The notes under the pieces: generated by a model | Database searches by the model: none | Told to the model about the DNA's origin: nothing | What the model saw: the letters and a program-made list of their open reading frames with translations, nothing else | Position numbers and translations under genes: made by a program | DNA from: an uncultured Cyclobacteriaceae bacterium | Lineage (GTDB): Bacteria; Bacteroidota; Bacteroidia; Cytophagales; Cyclobacteriaceae | Length of the DNA: 39,643 nt | Assembly: GCA_947492745.1 (NCBI GenBank) | Contig: CANLOE010000069.1 | Location: 1-39,643, forward strand | Reading direction: 5' to 3' | Shown here: piece after piece, positions 1 to 7,284 of the stretch | How positions within the stretch are numbered: position 1 is the first letter of the stretch | Layout: each line of letters starts with the position of its first letter

Positions 1-72
1 AAAAAACGCATTCATTTACTGATTTGAAGCCAGTTAAGTCCGGAATAGATTTTCTAATGGACATTTTGGGTT
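1..72 (+). repeat. Repeat family A, right half (A1)
   Basis: This is the distal half of a family A palindrome. It starts in the A-run next to the central hairpin and ends with the terminal sequence AATGGACATTTTGGGTT. It is nearly identical to 17714-17785 and to the reverse complement of 39569-39643. Its outer edge joins directly to cupin coding sequence at 73. The window begins inside the element, so the left half is not visible. Confidence 0.85.
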
Positions 73-336
73 AAAATAGCAAAGCTCAAAGGCGAGTTTG
101 TTATGCATAGGCATGAACAGGAAGATGAATTGTTCTATGTAATCGAAGGGAAACTGTATATGACCTATAGAACTTTGGAATTGAACTCGGGAGAATTTGT
201 AGTTACCCCCAAAGGAGTAGAACACAGGCCCTATGCACCGGAAGAAGTCAGTGTAATGTTGTTTGAACCCACAACTACATTGAACACCGGAAACATAGAC
301 AGTGAATTGACAGTGCCCGTTTTGAAGAAAATTTGA
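73..336 (+). pseudogene. Cupin-domain protein, 5' end lost at a repeat junction
   Basis: This is the C-terminal part of a small single-domain cupin. Coding similarity starts before the first ATG (103): codons 73-102 read KIAKLKGEFV, which is typical cupin sequence. Upstream of 73 the reading frame runs into repeat A1 and reaches a stop at 55-57. Cupin motif 1 is present (G-x4-HRH-x4-E-x6-G, with metal-ligand histidines in HRH and a glutamate), as is motif 2 (GEFVVTPKGVEH, with its His). About 25-30 N-terminal residues expected for a protein of about 115 aa are missing. Translation from Met at 103 would lack the first strands of the barrel. I infer that repeat A inserted into the gene and that the missing part lies beyond the window. 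The substrate is unknown. Confidence 0.65.
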
Positions 337-701
337 GCGGACAAACACAGTAAAAACGCTAATACGATGCGCTATCCGAAAAATATCATCTTTCTAAGCT
401 ACCGGCACAGTTTCCTCGGGTGGAGACATAAGGAGAACAGTTGCTTTGTGGTCAAAATAATAACTTAAAGTCATTATTTCCATAGTTACTATACTGAAAT
501 AGTAGGTAGGTTCGAATAGTATGTAAAGTATTGAAAATGTGTTTTAATGATTTTATTTGTGAATTTTAAAATAATGATTGTGTACATTTATGTATTAAGA
601 TATTATTATTTATTTACATATTCATAGTTTATTGCTGTATTATGCTTAGACTTATTCGTAATACATTTATAACCAATTATTAAGTAACTACCTAGTGTAC
701 C
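337..701. other. AT-rich intergenic region
   Basis: No gene or family A-D repeat is recognised here. The second half is very AT-rich and probably carries the promoter of the lipoprotein gene at 702; TACATTTA at 662-669 is one base from the TAnnTTTG -7 box, but no TTG lies at the expected distance. Confidence 0.4.
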
Positions 702-1874
702 ATGAATTTGACAAGAATTTTTCCGGCATTCATTTTAGTCGCATTGATTCTGGGTTGCGAATCAGATAATAGCGAACCCATTGACCCCAAAGAAGAAACC
801 AATCTCGAAGAAGCTATGCTTACAGATTTTCCATTGAAAGAGATTGAATACTTGGATATCAATATCACACAACCAAAAATCGAGAATAATGAAGCGCTGA
901 ACGAAGGTGAAATAATCATTACCTTACCTCATACAGTGACTTCACCTCTTCTGACACTTAAATCGGTCAATATAGACTTGGACAGATTTAATGTCTTTCC
1001 ATCGGTAGGAATCCAAGAATTATTTTCGACAACGGATTTTACAAAGTATACGATCACATCCAAAAGTGATGTGGAAAAAGAAATCCATTATAACGTAAAA
1101 ATAGTCATAGCTCCTACTCCCGAAGAAGAACGACTTTTTATTTCAAGTTTTGAATTACTGGCTAACGATAATTCCGCTTTTACGGATATCAACCTCATCA
1201 AAGAAGCTAGACCGAGCTTGCGGGCCGATTCTCTTTTGATATGTTTGTTTTCGAAGACAGTAGACTTTTCTGACATAACACCAGCTATCAAATACAATGG
1301 CTCAAAAATACAGTACCGTGTCAACGATGAGGATTTTGAAGACTACCCGATAGAGACTGGAAAAAGTATAGACTTCAAATACCCCAATACGGTAGATTTT
1401 AAAATCAGTAATGCCATGGATTCAAAATCAGTGACCTATAGAATAATGGTGGACACACAACATCCCATTTCCTTTACAGTACAAGAACTGCTCATTCCCG
1501 ATCTGAACCTAGGAGATACCTATACCGGCGCTGGAGTGGCCACTTGGACAAACGCAGGAAACTACCCTATTTCAGCGATGAGTCCGAACGAATATACGAA
1601 TGTAATAACCCCCGCTACTGGATTGGATAATATTCTTATGGCCACATTGTCCGTAAGTGAGGGTAGGAATGTCGATCCGGGCGAAAGTGGTACGATAAAC
1701 GTGGTAATAACAAATACACCTCAGGTAGGGCAGTATGAAGCTATAGCCTTGTTCGATCTCAATTTCGATGAAAACCTATGGAGAATTGTCAATAGTCCAA
1801 TGGATGATTTCATTAGTGATTTTGATTACAGGGATTCTGAATTACTGAAATTAAAAGTGACTATTATCGACTGA
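702..1874 (+). CDS. Predicted extracytoplasmic lipoprotein with tandem beta-sandwich-like domains
   Basis: This 390-residue protein has a lipoprotein signal peptide: positive N-terminus, hydrophobic stretch and a lipobox ending LILGC (Cys19). An acidic linker follows (SDNSEPIDPKEE), a pattern often linked to surface export of lipoproteins in Bacteroidota. Residues of about 45-135 and 145-250 look like two related domains. Each ends in a YTITSKSDVEKEIHYNVKI- or FKISNAMDSKSVTYRIMV-like strand pattern, as in DUF5018/cadherin-like bacteroidetal surface proteins. The C-terminal third resembles a CARDB-like Ig fold (GVATWTNAGNYPIS, GTINVVITNTP). It stands alone, with repeat-filled gaps on both sides. 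The function is unknown; a surface binding or adhesion role is inference. Confidence 0.75.
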   Translation: MNLTRIFPAFILVALILGCESDNSEPIDPKEETNLEEAMLTDFPLKEIEYLDINITQPKIENNEALNEGEIIITLPHTVTSPLLTLKSVNIDLDRFNVFPSVGIQELFSTTDFTKYTITSKSDVEKEIHYNVKIVIAPTPEEERLFISSFELLANDNSAFTDINLIKEARPSLRADSLLICLFSKTVDFSDITPAIKYNGSKIQYRVNDEDFEDYPIETGKSIDFKYPNTVDFKISNAMDSKSVTYRIMVDTQHPISFTVQELLIPDLNLGDTYTGAGVATWTNAGNYPISAMSPNEYTNVITPATGLDNILMATLSVSEGRNVDPGESGTINVVITNTPQVGQYEAIALFDLNFDENLWRIVNSPMDDFISDFDYRDSELLKLKVTIID

Positions 1875-1905
1875 GGGACTGTTTCAAAAGTTATCCTCAA
1901 TTTTT
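1872..1905 (+). terminator. Possible intrinsic terminator of the lipoprotein gene
   Basis: TGAGG and CCTCA arms (1872-1876, 1895-1899), extended inside by ACT/AGT, are followed by ATTTTT. The first arm starts with the stop codon of the gene. The stem is short, so confidence is moderate. Confidence 0.45.
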
Positions 1906-2226
1906 CTCCGATATAGGTGTTTGTCTTTCTATGGTCGGAAGTGACCCTCAAGCTCTTGTTCATGCGCTATCGTAACAAGGGTACATGAGGGTTTCGTGTG
2001 GATGGTATTGATTATTTTGGGTTGAATACTGTCTCCGTTATGCTCATTCCTGTACGTAACCTTTTGGCGTATTATTTCGCGGAAATTTTTGCAGGTAGCG
2101 CTGCTATTTTTGATAATGATGCTCACGCGGTAGGCCGGTCCCTTCGCTGGCTAAATCCTCGTGACATTTTCTTGACATTCGGTCTTATTCAAAATATCTA
2201 ATATCATAGATGTAATGATAATATTT
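1906..2226. other. Intergenic, probably decayed repeat sequence
   Basis: No credible gene. GATTATTTTGGGTTGAA at about 2010-2026 matches the outer end of family C (compare 39493-39509), and AGCGCTGCTATTTTT near 2098 recalls the family B centre, so the stretch may be a degraded repeat cluster. Short open frames on both strands overlap each other and have no recognisable motif. Confidence 0.4.
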
Positions 2227-2396
2227 AACCTGGAATATGTATTAGAGCTTAGTTATGAGGGTTTAAAAAGCAATAAATCAGGGTATTTTATCGGATTCAG
2301 CGTAGCACCGCTACGGTGACTTCAAAAAACGTAGTGCAACGACCGGTTTGCAGCTATTTAGATCCGCAGTAGATTTTTCAATGCATGACCAGGGAT
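2227..2396 (+). repeat. Repeat family A, full-length divergent copy (A2)
   Basis: The ends AACCTGGAATATGTATTAGA and TTCAATGCATGACCAGGG form an imperfect terminal inverted repeat. The central hairpin TTCAGCGTAGC-ACC-GCTACGGTGA is intact. The segment after the hairpin (CGTAGTGCAACGACCGG) differs from A3 and A5 but matches the inverted copy at 39210-39336, which defines a sub-lineage. The protein-like string in one frame (LSYEGLKSNKSG) is a property of the repeat, not a gene. Confidence 0.85.
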
Positions 2397-2882
2397 AAAG
2401 GGATAGTAGAGCGTTTGTCATGCCATAATGATAACATGTGGAATTTTTTACTGTCAAATACTTGATTACAATTATGTTCCTATTTTTGCTTTCGCTATTT
2501 TTATTCATTCATCTTCCCTTGAAATGACAATGAAAGTCTTCAACGTCCATAAAATGCTCTTTTTCAGTTGGATGATTTTTTCGTCGAATATTTAATTCCA
2601 TGTTTTTGCCATAATGTAAAAAACGCTATTGAATGAATTCGTTGGATATCATCGTCATTATGTGTAAAATTGCTTGCTCACTTAATTTGACATCAAAGGC
2701 CGTTCAATAGGGCTTTATACTGATTGTCCAACAAATAATTTACTCGGGGTACCTACAGAACAGCCCGGGTTGCCGTTCGGTCCATAAGGAGTTGCCGGCC
2801 CTGTCCAGCCTGGACTCGGGCTCCTTTACGGTATAGCGACATCGGATAAAATATATTTTTTGACCTAAAAATTCCTTGCCTA
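2397..2882. other. Intergenic region upstream of ablB-like gene
   Basis: No gene is supported. Positions 2741-2825 form a GC-rich island in AT-rich surroundings, with direct ACTCGGG repeats and a GTCCA-GCC-TGGAC palindrome. On the minus strand it contains a short open frame rich in Gly and Pro (GWTGPATPYGPNGNPGC) ending in a stop near 2720, possibly the tail of a lost gene. Confidence 0.4.
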
Positions 2883-3725
2883 ATGAAATTCGATCGCATA
2901 GAAACGATTTCCAGGTCTCTAGTGCAGCATGGTCCCGCTAACGATAGGGTTTACCTAATGAAAATACACCCGGAAGAGAGCGTGGAAAGCCTTATGGACC
3001 GACTCCATGACCTAGCACTACGAAAAGGCTACACAAAGATTTTCGTAAAGGTACCCGATAGTGTTCATCATTTATTTTTGGACTATGATTTGAAAATCGA
3101 GGCCATCGTACCTCAGTTGTACCAAGGGACGGAGCAGGGTTATTTTATGGGAAAGTATCTTAACGCTAATAGGAAATTCTTGACCAATAATGAAAGAAAA
3201 TCGATAGATGAGGTAAAGTACACTGCTATGACTGCCCAAAAGGGTTTGGAGCAAGAATTAGCTACCGGATATGAGATTGTCCGATTGGGGAAACAGGATA
3301 TCCCTACTATTGCAGCGATTTATCGGCGGGTATTTCAGTTTTACCCTTTTCCTATTTTTGAAGAAGCATATATAATGGAAACCTTTCATAACCATGTGCA
3401 ATATTATGGAGTTAAATATAAAAGAGAGGTGATTGCTGTTTCCTCAGCGGAAATGGATGTAGCTTCGCACAATGTAGAAATGACGGATTTTGCCACGCTA
3501 CCAAAATATAGAGGTAGAAACCTGTCCTATCACCTGCTTAGTGAAATGATGATATGCATGGCAGAAAAAGGAATGAAGACGGCTTATACCATAGCACGGT
3601 CCACCTCCTATGGTATAAACAAGGCCTTTGCCCGAGAGGGTTTCCATTTTAGTGGTACCTTGGTCAACAATACACTCATCGGTGATGGTATAGAGTCCAT
3701 GAATGTGTGGCATAAACACTTATAA
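2883..3725 (+). CDS. ablB: Putative beta-lysine N-acetyltransferase (GNAT family)
   Basis: The protein has 280 residues, the usual length of AblB, which acetylates beta-lysine to N-epsilon-acetyl-beta-lysine, a compatible solute. The C-terminal half (about 130-275) is a GNAT fold. RLGKQDIPTIAAIYRRVF and the following YPFPIF segment are typical of the AblB family. The acetyl-CoA loop is in FATLPKYRGRNLSYHLL (about 201-217). The N-terminal part (1-120) is the family-specific domain (residues 88-104 include YQGTEQGYFMGKYL). The usual partner ablA (lysine 2,3-aminomutase) is not next to it in this window. The small basic protein starts 9 nt downstream, so the two are probably co-transcribed. The identification is from family pattern; the solute role is inferred. 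Confidence 0.8.
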   Translation: MKFDRIETISRSLVQHGPANDRVYLMKIHPEESVESLMDRLHDLALRKGYTKIFVKVPDSVHHLFLDYDLKIEAIVPQLYQGTEQGYFMGKYLNANRKFLTNNERKSIDEVKYTAMTAQKGLEQELATGYEIVRLGKQDIPTIAAIYRRVFQFYPFPIFEEAYIMETFHNHVQYYGVKYKREVIAVSSAEMDVASHNVEMTDFATLPKYRGRNLSYHLLSEMMICMAEKGMKTAYTIARSTSYGINKAFAREGFHFSGTLVNNTLIGDGIESMNVWHKHL

Positions 3726-3734
3726 AGATAATAT

Positions 3735-3941
3735 ATGGGAAGAAAGAACTTTAATTCATTTTTGAAAAAACAGAGAGCAGAACAGAAGAAAAAAAAGAAA
3801 CTGGAGAAGCAGCAGAAAAAGGCTGAACGCGGCCATACTTCAGGCACATTGGACGACATGATAGCCTATGTAGATAAAGATGGCAATATTGTAGATGAGA
3901 AACCGGAGGACGAAGATACTCCCAAAGAGGGAGGGGTGTGA
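3735..3941 (+). CDS. Small lysine-rich protein of the type preceding Bacteroidota cold-shock domains
   Basis: This 68-residue protein has a strongly basic N-terminal half (KKQRAEQKKKKKLEKQQKK) and an acidic C-terminus with the motif DDMIAYVDKDGNIVD. The same layout (basic helix, then a D/E-M-x-YVDE-GN motif) occurs as the N-terminal part of bacteroidetal cold-shock-domain proteins and as a free-standing small protein. Here the cold-shock domain is absent and the frame stops before any repeat. The ATG lies 9 nt after the ablB-like gene, suggesting one transcript. RNA binding is a guess from charge; no function is established. Confidence 0.6.
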   Translation: MGRKNFNSFLKKQRAEQKKKKKLEKQQKKAERGHTSGTLDDMIAYVDKDGNIVDEKPEDEDTPKEGGV

Positions 3942-4153
3942 GCTTTCTTACACTCAAATGAAAGTAAAGTAGGAAATAGGCAATGGAAAGGTATTGTCAA
4001 AAAGCAGTGTGCGTACAAATCATTCGTATATTAACAAATATAGGATTCTTTTGGACGGAAACCACCTTTCCCCGATGCTATTCTGATATGCTTTGATAAG
4101 TCCTTGAACTTTCCCTAAGTGGGCCTGTTGCGTCCTGCTCATTTTTCTTTTGT
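3942..4153. other. Intergenic region before repeat D1
   Basis: No gene is supported. A 40-codon minus-strand frame at 4020-4142 is open and continues into D1 with a stop between, so it may be remnant sequence of whatever D derives from. Confidence 0.35.
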
Positions 4154-4335
4154 ACCGAAACGCAATTGATTTGGGACAAGGTGATTCATTGACTTAAGTG
4201 CCACTATTATCCAAAAATCCTAATGACGGTTCTACCGGTAACGGTTCAACACTATGTGGATTTTGCTCCATGGCCATTGCCCAAAAGGTCTCCTATTTCA
4301 TTTTTTATGAGCATAACAGGGTATCCAATGCCGAG
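4154..4335. repeat. Degenerate repeat family D, copy 1
   Basis: It aligns over about 180 bp with 10244-10419. Shared blocks are ACGCAATTGATTTGGGACAA, CTGACTTAAGT-like, TTCAACAC/TTCAATAC, GGCCATTGCC and CCCATTTCATT-like. Both copies contain a minus-strand frame starting ATGAAAT and encoding AMA-x-E-x-NPH, interrupted by stops here. The two copies are much more diverged than families A-C. It may be remnant coding sequence rather than a palindromic element. Confidence 0.6.
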
Positions 4336-4664
4336 GAGGTTTTTTTCTCCACTGTAGGCTTAGGCTTGTCTTTATGCTCAAGGGATGGGCCGATTTTGAT
4401 CGGCATCTTTCAAAAGATAGAGTCAGAGGCAGTGATGAGAAAGAACTTTCTATTCCGGTGCTGAACAACTTCAGATCGGTCAGAGATAGGAATTCTTATA
4501 ATTGAGTATAGTGATGCTATGTATAATTCAACAAAATTTACTGATAAATTGTATATACCACTGTATCAACGAGTACCAATGTGTTGTTATACTCGAAGAA
4601 TGCCCTTAATGCGCAGTGGTATAGACAGCTTTAGGGCAAACTCTACTCGACGACGGTTTACCTT
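4336..4664. other. Intergenic spacer between repeats D1 and A3
   Basis: No gene is supported. Plus-strand frames through this stretch run across both flanking repeats and have no recognisable motif. Confidence 0.35.
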
Positions 4665-4835
4665 AAGCCCGGATCATGCATTGGAACTTAGTTATGAGGG
4701 CTTAAAAAGCAATAAATCAGGGTGTTTTATCGGATTCAGCGTAGCACCGCTACGGTGGATTCGAAAAACGCATTCACTTTACTGATTTGCAGCTATTTAA
4801 GGCCGTAATAGAAGGGCTAATGCATGATCCGGGTT
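4665..4835 (+). repeat. Repeat family A, full-length copy (A3)
   Basis: The ends CCCGGATCATGCATTGGA and GCTAATGCATGATCCGGG form a near-perfect terminal inverted repeat. The central hairpin is TTCAGCGTAGC-ACC-GCTACGGTGGA, and the halves between are also partly complementary (AATAAATCAGG with ACTGATTT), so the whole 171 bp is a long imperfect palindrome. Compared with A5 the tips differ on both sides in a compensating way. Confidence 0.9.
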
Positions 4836-4891
4836 AAATACATGCCACTGGGACTGGATATACCTGACCCCTAGGCTGGATTTTTGTTTTT

Positions 4892-4968
4892 AACCTAAAA
4901 TAGTCAATAGCCTCCCTATTCCGAACATAAATTACTTCAAAATCAGCGATTTTACACTATACAGGTTT
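4892..4968 (+). repeat. Repeat family C, left half, interrupted by B1
   Basis: AACCTAAAATAGTCAATAGCC followed by ATTACTTCAAAATCAGCGAT matches the left half of C2 (10004-10080). The C sequence breaks off after ACAGGTT, where a complete B element begins, and resumes at 5181. This is a nested insertion. Confidence 0.85.
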
Positions 4969-5180
4969 TATACAAACTTAGCTTTTAACTATCGCCTATC
5001 TTCCTGTTCATTTAGTTCACTATTGTGTTTGATTCCAGTGGTGTTCATGAACCTTCGGTTTTGCCTCACTCTGCGTTGACCATCCTCGCGATAGCGCTGC
5101 TATCCCTGCGGTTATCGCCTTGATTGAAACCAAAATGACCCGCGGAATCTTATACGACATTTAAAACCCAAATTTGTATT
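4969..5180 (+). repeat. Repeat family B, full-length copy (B1) nested in C
   Basis: The core TACAAACTTAGCTTTTAAC to AAACCCAAATTTGTA spans 208 bp, the same length as B2. The tips are inverted repeats of each other. The centre has GATAGC-GCT-GCTATC (in the parent form GGGATAGC-AGC-GCTATCCC), a strong hairpin. The C element is split around it, so B moved after C was in place. Flanks TTTTA and TTACA allow a TA or TTA target duplication but do not prove it. Confidence 0.9.
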
Positions 5181-5273
5181 ACACCCTAATGATACAAAGA
5201 CCTCCTCACCTAAACCACTGATTTTATTGTACTTTATGCCCTCATCAATAAATCCTATTGATCAATTTGGGTT
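5181..5273 (+). repeat. Repeat family C, right half, interrupted by B1
   Basis: CACCCTAATGATACAAAGAC continues C where 4968 stopped. CTCACCTAAACCACTG and CTATTGATCAATTTGGGTT complete the right half with its terminal inverted repeat. Together with 4892-4968 it makes one C element of about 170 bp. Confidence 0.85.
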
Positions 5274-5447
5274 GAACGTGCCTATCGGCAATGGATACAT
5301 TATACTTGGAATCGATTTTCCGCTGTCTGTTCCACATTAAAAGTCAAGTCCTTATATTTGGTTTGGAGTCAGACCGAAATGCATAGCCTATCACCTCTAT
5401 CAACTGCCTATTCTCCGTATAGGAGACGGTAAGGACAATTTGAACAG

Positions 5448-6287
5448 ATGAAAACGATTACTTTACCGGACGAACTGAATTTGAATCCCTCTTCGCCGAT
5501 GACTATTTTTGATTATAAGAACACCAAGGAGGTCTCCAGACAACAAATAGTACTGAACAAAAACACTTTTAGTTTTCTTCGGGACGGGACCAAAGAAGTC
5601 TATTTTGACAATTCTTCCTATGCAATAGACAATACCCAATTTCTATTGATGCGGTCCGGACATTGCTTGATGACTGAAAAAGTTTCCAACGAATCCAAAG
5701 AGTATAGAAGTATTCTATTTTTCTTCTCCGACGAAGAGGCATTGGCCTTCATTAGAAAGTTTGAACTTGAAAAGCCCACTTTCAAGACATACTACGCTAC
5801 GTACTCTTTTTGTTACGATACATTTATAGATCGATTTGCCCAGAGCCTTTTGGATATCTCCAGACTATCAGGGGCGTTTCAGGAAAAAATCCTGCGCTCT
5901 AAGTTCGAAGAGATCATGCTATATCTGATAGAGCTAAAAGGTATGGATTTTTTACACTCCATGGTCAGTAATAGTGATGGCCACAATCAGAGGTTTATGC
6001 AGACCATGGAGAGTAACCAACTGAACAGATTGACACTCCAAGAGCTTTCCTTTCTGTCCAATATGAGTGTATCGACCTTCAAAAGAGAATTTAAAAAACA
6101 CTTCAACAGTTCTCCCAGCAGGTGGTTTCAAGAGAAAAGACTTGAACACGCTGCATTCTTACTGAAAAACACATCCAAAAGGCCGTCGGACATCTTCGAG
6201 GAAGTCGGATATGAAAGTCTATCGACCTTCATTCAAGCTTTCAAAGCAAAATTTGGAGTCACCCCGAAACAATACCCGCCGGATTGA
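5448..6287 (+). CDS. AraC-family transcriptional regulator
   Basis: This 279-residue regulator has an N-terminal sensing domain (about 10-150; strands such as NTFSFLRDGTKEVYFDN and NTQFLLMRSGHC look like a cupin-type effector fold). The C-terminal DNA-binding domain (about 180-278) has two helix-turn-helix units. The first contains LTLQELSFLSNMSVSTFKRE, the second ends in the family signature FEEVGYESLSTFIQAFKAKF followed by G-VTP-KQY. No membrane segment or response-regulator receiver is present. The ATG follows TTTGAACAG. The PEBP gene starts 89 nt downstream on the same strand and could be its target or a co-transcribed gene; that link is inference. The inducer is unknown. Confidence 0.9.
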   Translation: MKTITLPDELNLNPSSPMTIFDYKNTKEVSRQQIVLNKNTFSFLRDGTKEVYFDNSSYAIDNTQFLLMRSGHCLMTEKVSNESKEYRSILFFFSDEEALAFIRKFELEKPTFKTYYATYSFCYDTFIDRFAQSLLDISRLSGAFQEKILRSKFEEIMLYLIELKGMDFLHSMVSNSDGHNQRFMQTMESNQLNRLTLQELSFLSNMSVSTFKREFKKHFNSSPSRWFQEKRLEHAAFLLKNTSKRPSDIFEEVGYESLSTFIQAFKAKFGVTPKQYPPD

Positions 6288-6376
6288 ACTTTTATCAACA
6301 CTTTTTGAGCTGATCTGGCCCCCACATTTATAGGTACCTCTCATAATTTTGTTCTTACACTTTAACAACAGATATC

Positions 6377-6934
6377 ATGAGAGAATCAACTTTTATTTTA
6401 GCATTAATGCTCACAGTATCAAGCACGGTACTTGCTCAGAGTACATTTACTTTATCCAGTAGCGATCTAGGAGGAGAAGCCACACTGAAGGAAGAGTTTG
6501 ATGGCTTTGGTTGTACGGGAGAAAATCGATCTCCTCAATTATCATGGAAAAATGCTCCTGAGGGTACTCGGAGTTTTGCCGTGACCATGTACGACCCTGA
6601 TGCGCCCACTGGGAGTGGATGGTGGCATTGGCTGGTGTTCGACATTCCGGCGAACGTACGTGAGTTGGTATCCGGTGCGGGAAATAAACAGCTGAACTTA
6701 AGCCCCGAAGGAGCAGTCCAGAGTATCACGGATTATGGCGCGATGGGGTATGGTGGACCTTGTCCTCCTGAAGGTCACGGCCTACATCAATACCTCATTA
6801 CGGTCTATGCACTGAAAACCGACAAGCTGGGATTGAATGAAAATACCAATCCCGCTACAGTTGGATACTATCTCTGGAACAATACACTGGCAAAAGCGAG
6901 TATGGTCACCTACTATCAAAGGACCAAGGAATAA
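6377..6934 (+). CDS. Secreted YbhB/YbcL-type PEBP protein (Raf kinase inhibitor-like)
   Basis: This 185-residue protein has a signal peptide (hydrophobic core LALMLTVSSTVLA, cleavage predicted after LAQ). The mature part is a complete phosphatidylethanolamine-binding protein domain. Seen are SPQLSWKNAPEGTRSFAVTM, the ligand-pocket motif YDPDAPTGSGWWHW (D-P-D-A-P with the His of the second motif), and YGGPCPPEGHGLHQY (G-x-C-PP-x-GH-x-HRY/HQY type). Bacterial members are periplasmic or secreted and their physiological ligand is unknown; the name refers to eukaryotic relatives. A strong intrinsic terminator follows at 6966-6996. Confidence 0.92.
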   Translation: MRESTFILALMLTVSSTVLAQSTFTLSSSDLGGEATLKEEFDGFGCTGENRSPQLSWKNAPEGTRSFAVTMYDPDAPTGSGWWHWLVFDIPANVRELVSGAGNKQLNLSPEGAVQSITDYGAMGYGGPCPPEGHGLHQYLITVYALKTDKLGLNENTNPATVGYYLWNNTLAKASMVTYYQRTKE

Positions 6935-6965
6935 TACGGTTCCTAATAACGTATGAAAACAATAG

Positions 6966-6996
6966 CGGTTCGGGGCATACCTGAACCGTTTTGTTT
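6966..6996 (+). terminator. Intrinsic terminator after the PEBP gene
   Basis: A 9-bp stem (CGGTTCGGG paired with CCTGAACCG, including one G-T pair) with a five-base loop is followed by TTTTGTTT. The short open frame that overlaps it is an artefact of the hairpin and the adjoining repeats. Confidence 0.8.
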
Positions 6997-6998
6997 AT

Positions 6999-7035
6999 CC
7001 CAGAATGTTCGTTGGAACCTCGTCATGAGGACTTA
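6999..7035 (+). repeat. Repeat family A, left-end fragment (A4)
   Basis: CCCAGAATGTTCGTTGGAACC and CGTCATGAGGACTTA match the left end of A5 (17619-17655). The A sequence stops at GACTTA, exactly where B2 starts. Confidence 0.8.
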
Positions 7036-7243
7036 TACAAACTTAGCTTTCAACTATCGCCTATCTTCCTGTTCATTTAGTTCACTATTGTGTTTGATTC
7101 CAGTGGTGTTCATGAACCTTCGGTTTTGCTTCACTCTGCGTTGACCATCCTCGGGATAGCGCTGCTATCCCTGCGGTGTTCGCCTTGATTGAAACCAAAA
7201 TGACCCGCGCAATCTTATACGACATTTGAAACCCAAATTTGTA
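7036..7243 (+). repeat. Repeat family B, full-length copy (B2)
   Basis: The 208-bp element is over 90 percent identical to B1 by eye, with the same TACAAACTTAGCTTTCAAC and CCCAAATTTGTA ends and the hairpin centre GGGATAGC-GCT-GCTATCCC. It sits between an A left fragment and a C right fragment. The translated string NLAFNYRLSSCSF is common to all B copies and belongs to the repeat. Confidence 0.9.
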
Positions 7244-7284
7244 TTATACCCTCATCACGAAATCCTATTGATCAATTTGGGGTT
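7244..7284 (+). repeat. Repeat family C, right-end fragment (C5)
   Basis: TACCCTCATCACGAAATCC followed by TATTGATCAATTTGGGGTT equals the right end of C2 (10137-10174). Its last bases overlap the stop codon of the minus-strand beta-helix gene, so that gene ends exactly at the repeat boundary. Confidence 0.8.

Noticed and set aside
34-348. Minus-strand 104-codon frame at the window start
   Set aside because: It is the antisense shadow of the cupin remnant, which has clear motifs on the plus strand.
4020-4142. 40-codon minus-strand frame MSRTQQAHLGKVQGLIKAYQ
   Set aside because: It is continuous with the D1 frame but separated by stops and has no recognised family; kept only as possible remnant sequence.
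4519-4785. Plus-strand 88-codon open frame (contains LSYEGLKSNKSG)
   Set aside because: It is read through repeat A3; the same peptide pieces appear wherever A occurs (2227, 17617), so it reflects the palindrome and not a gene.
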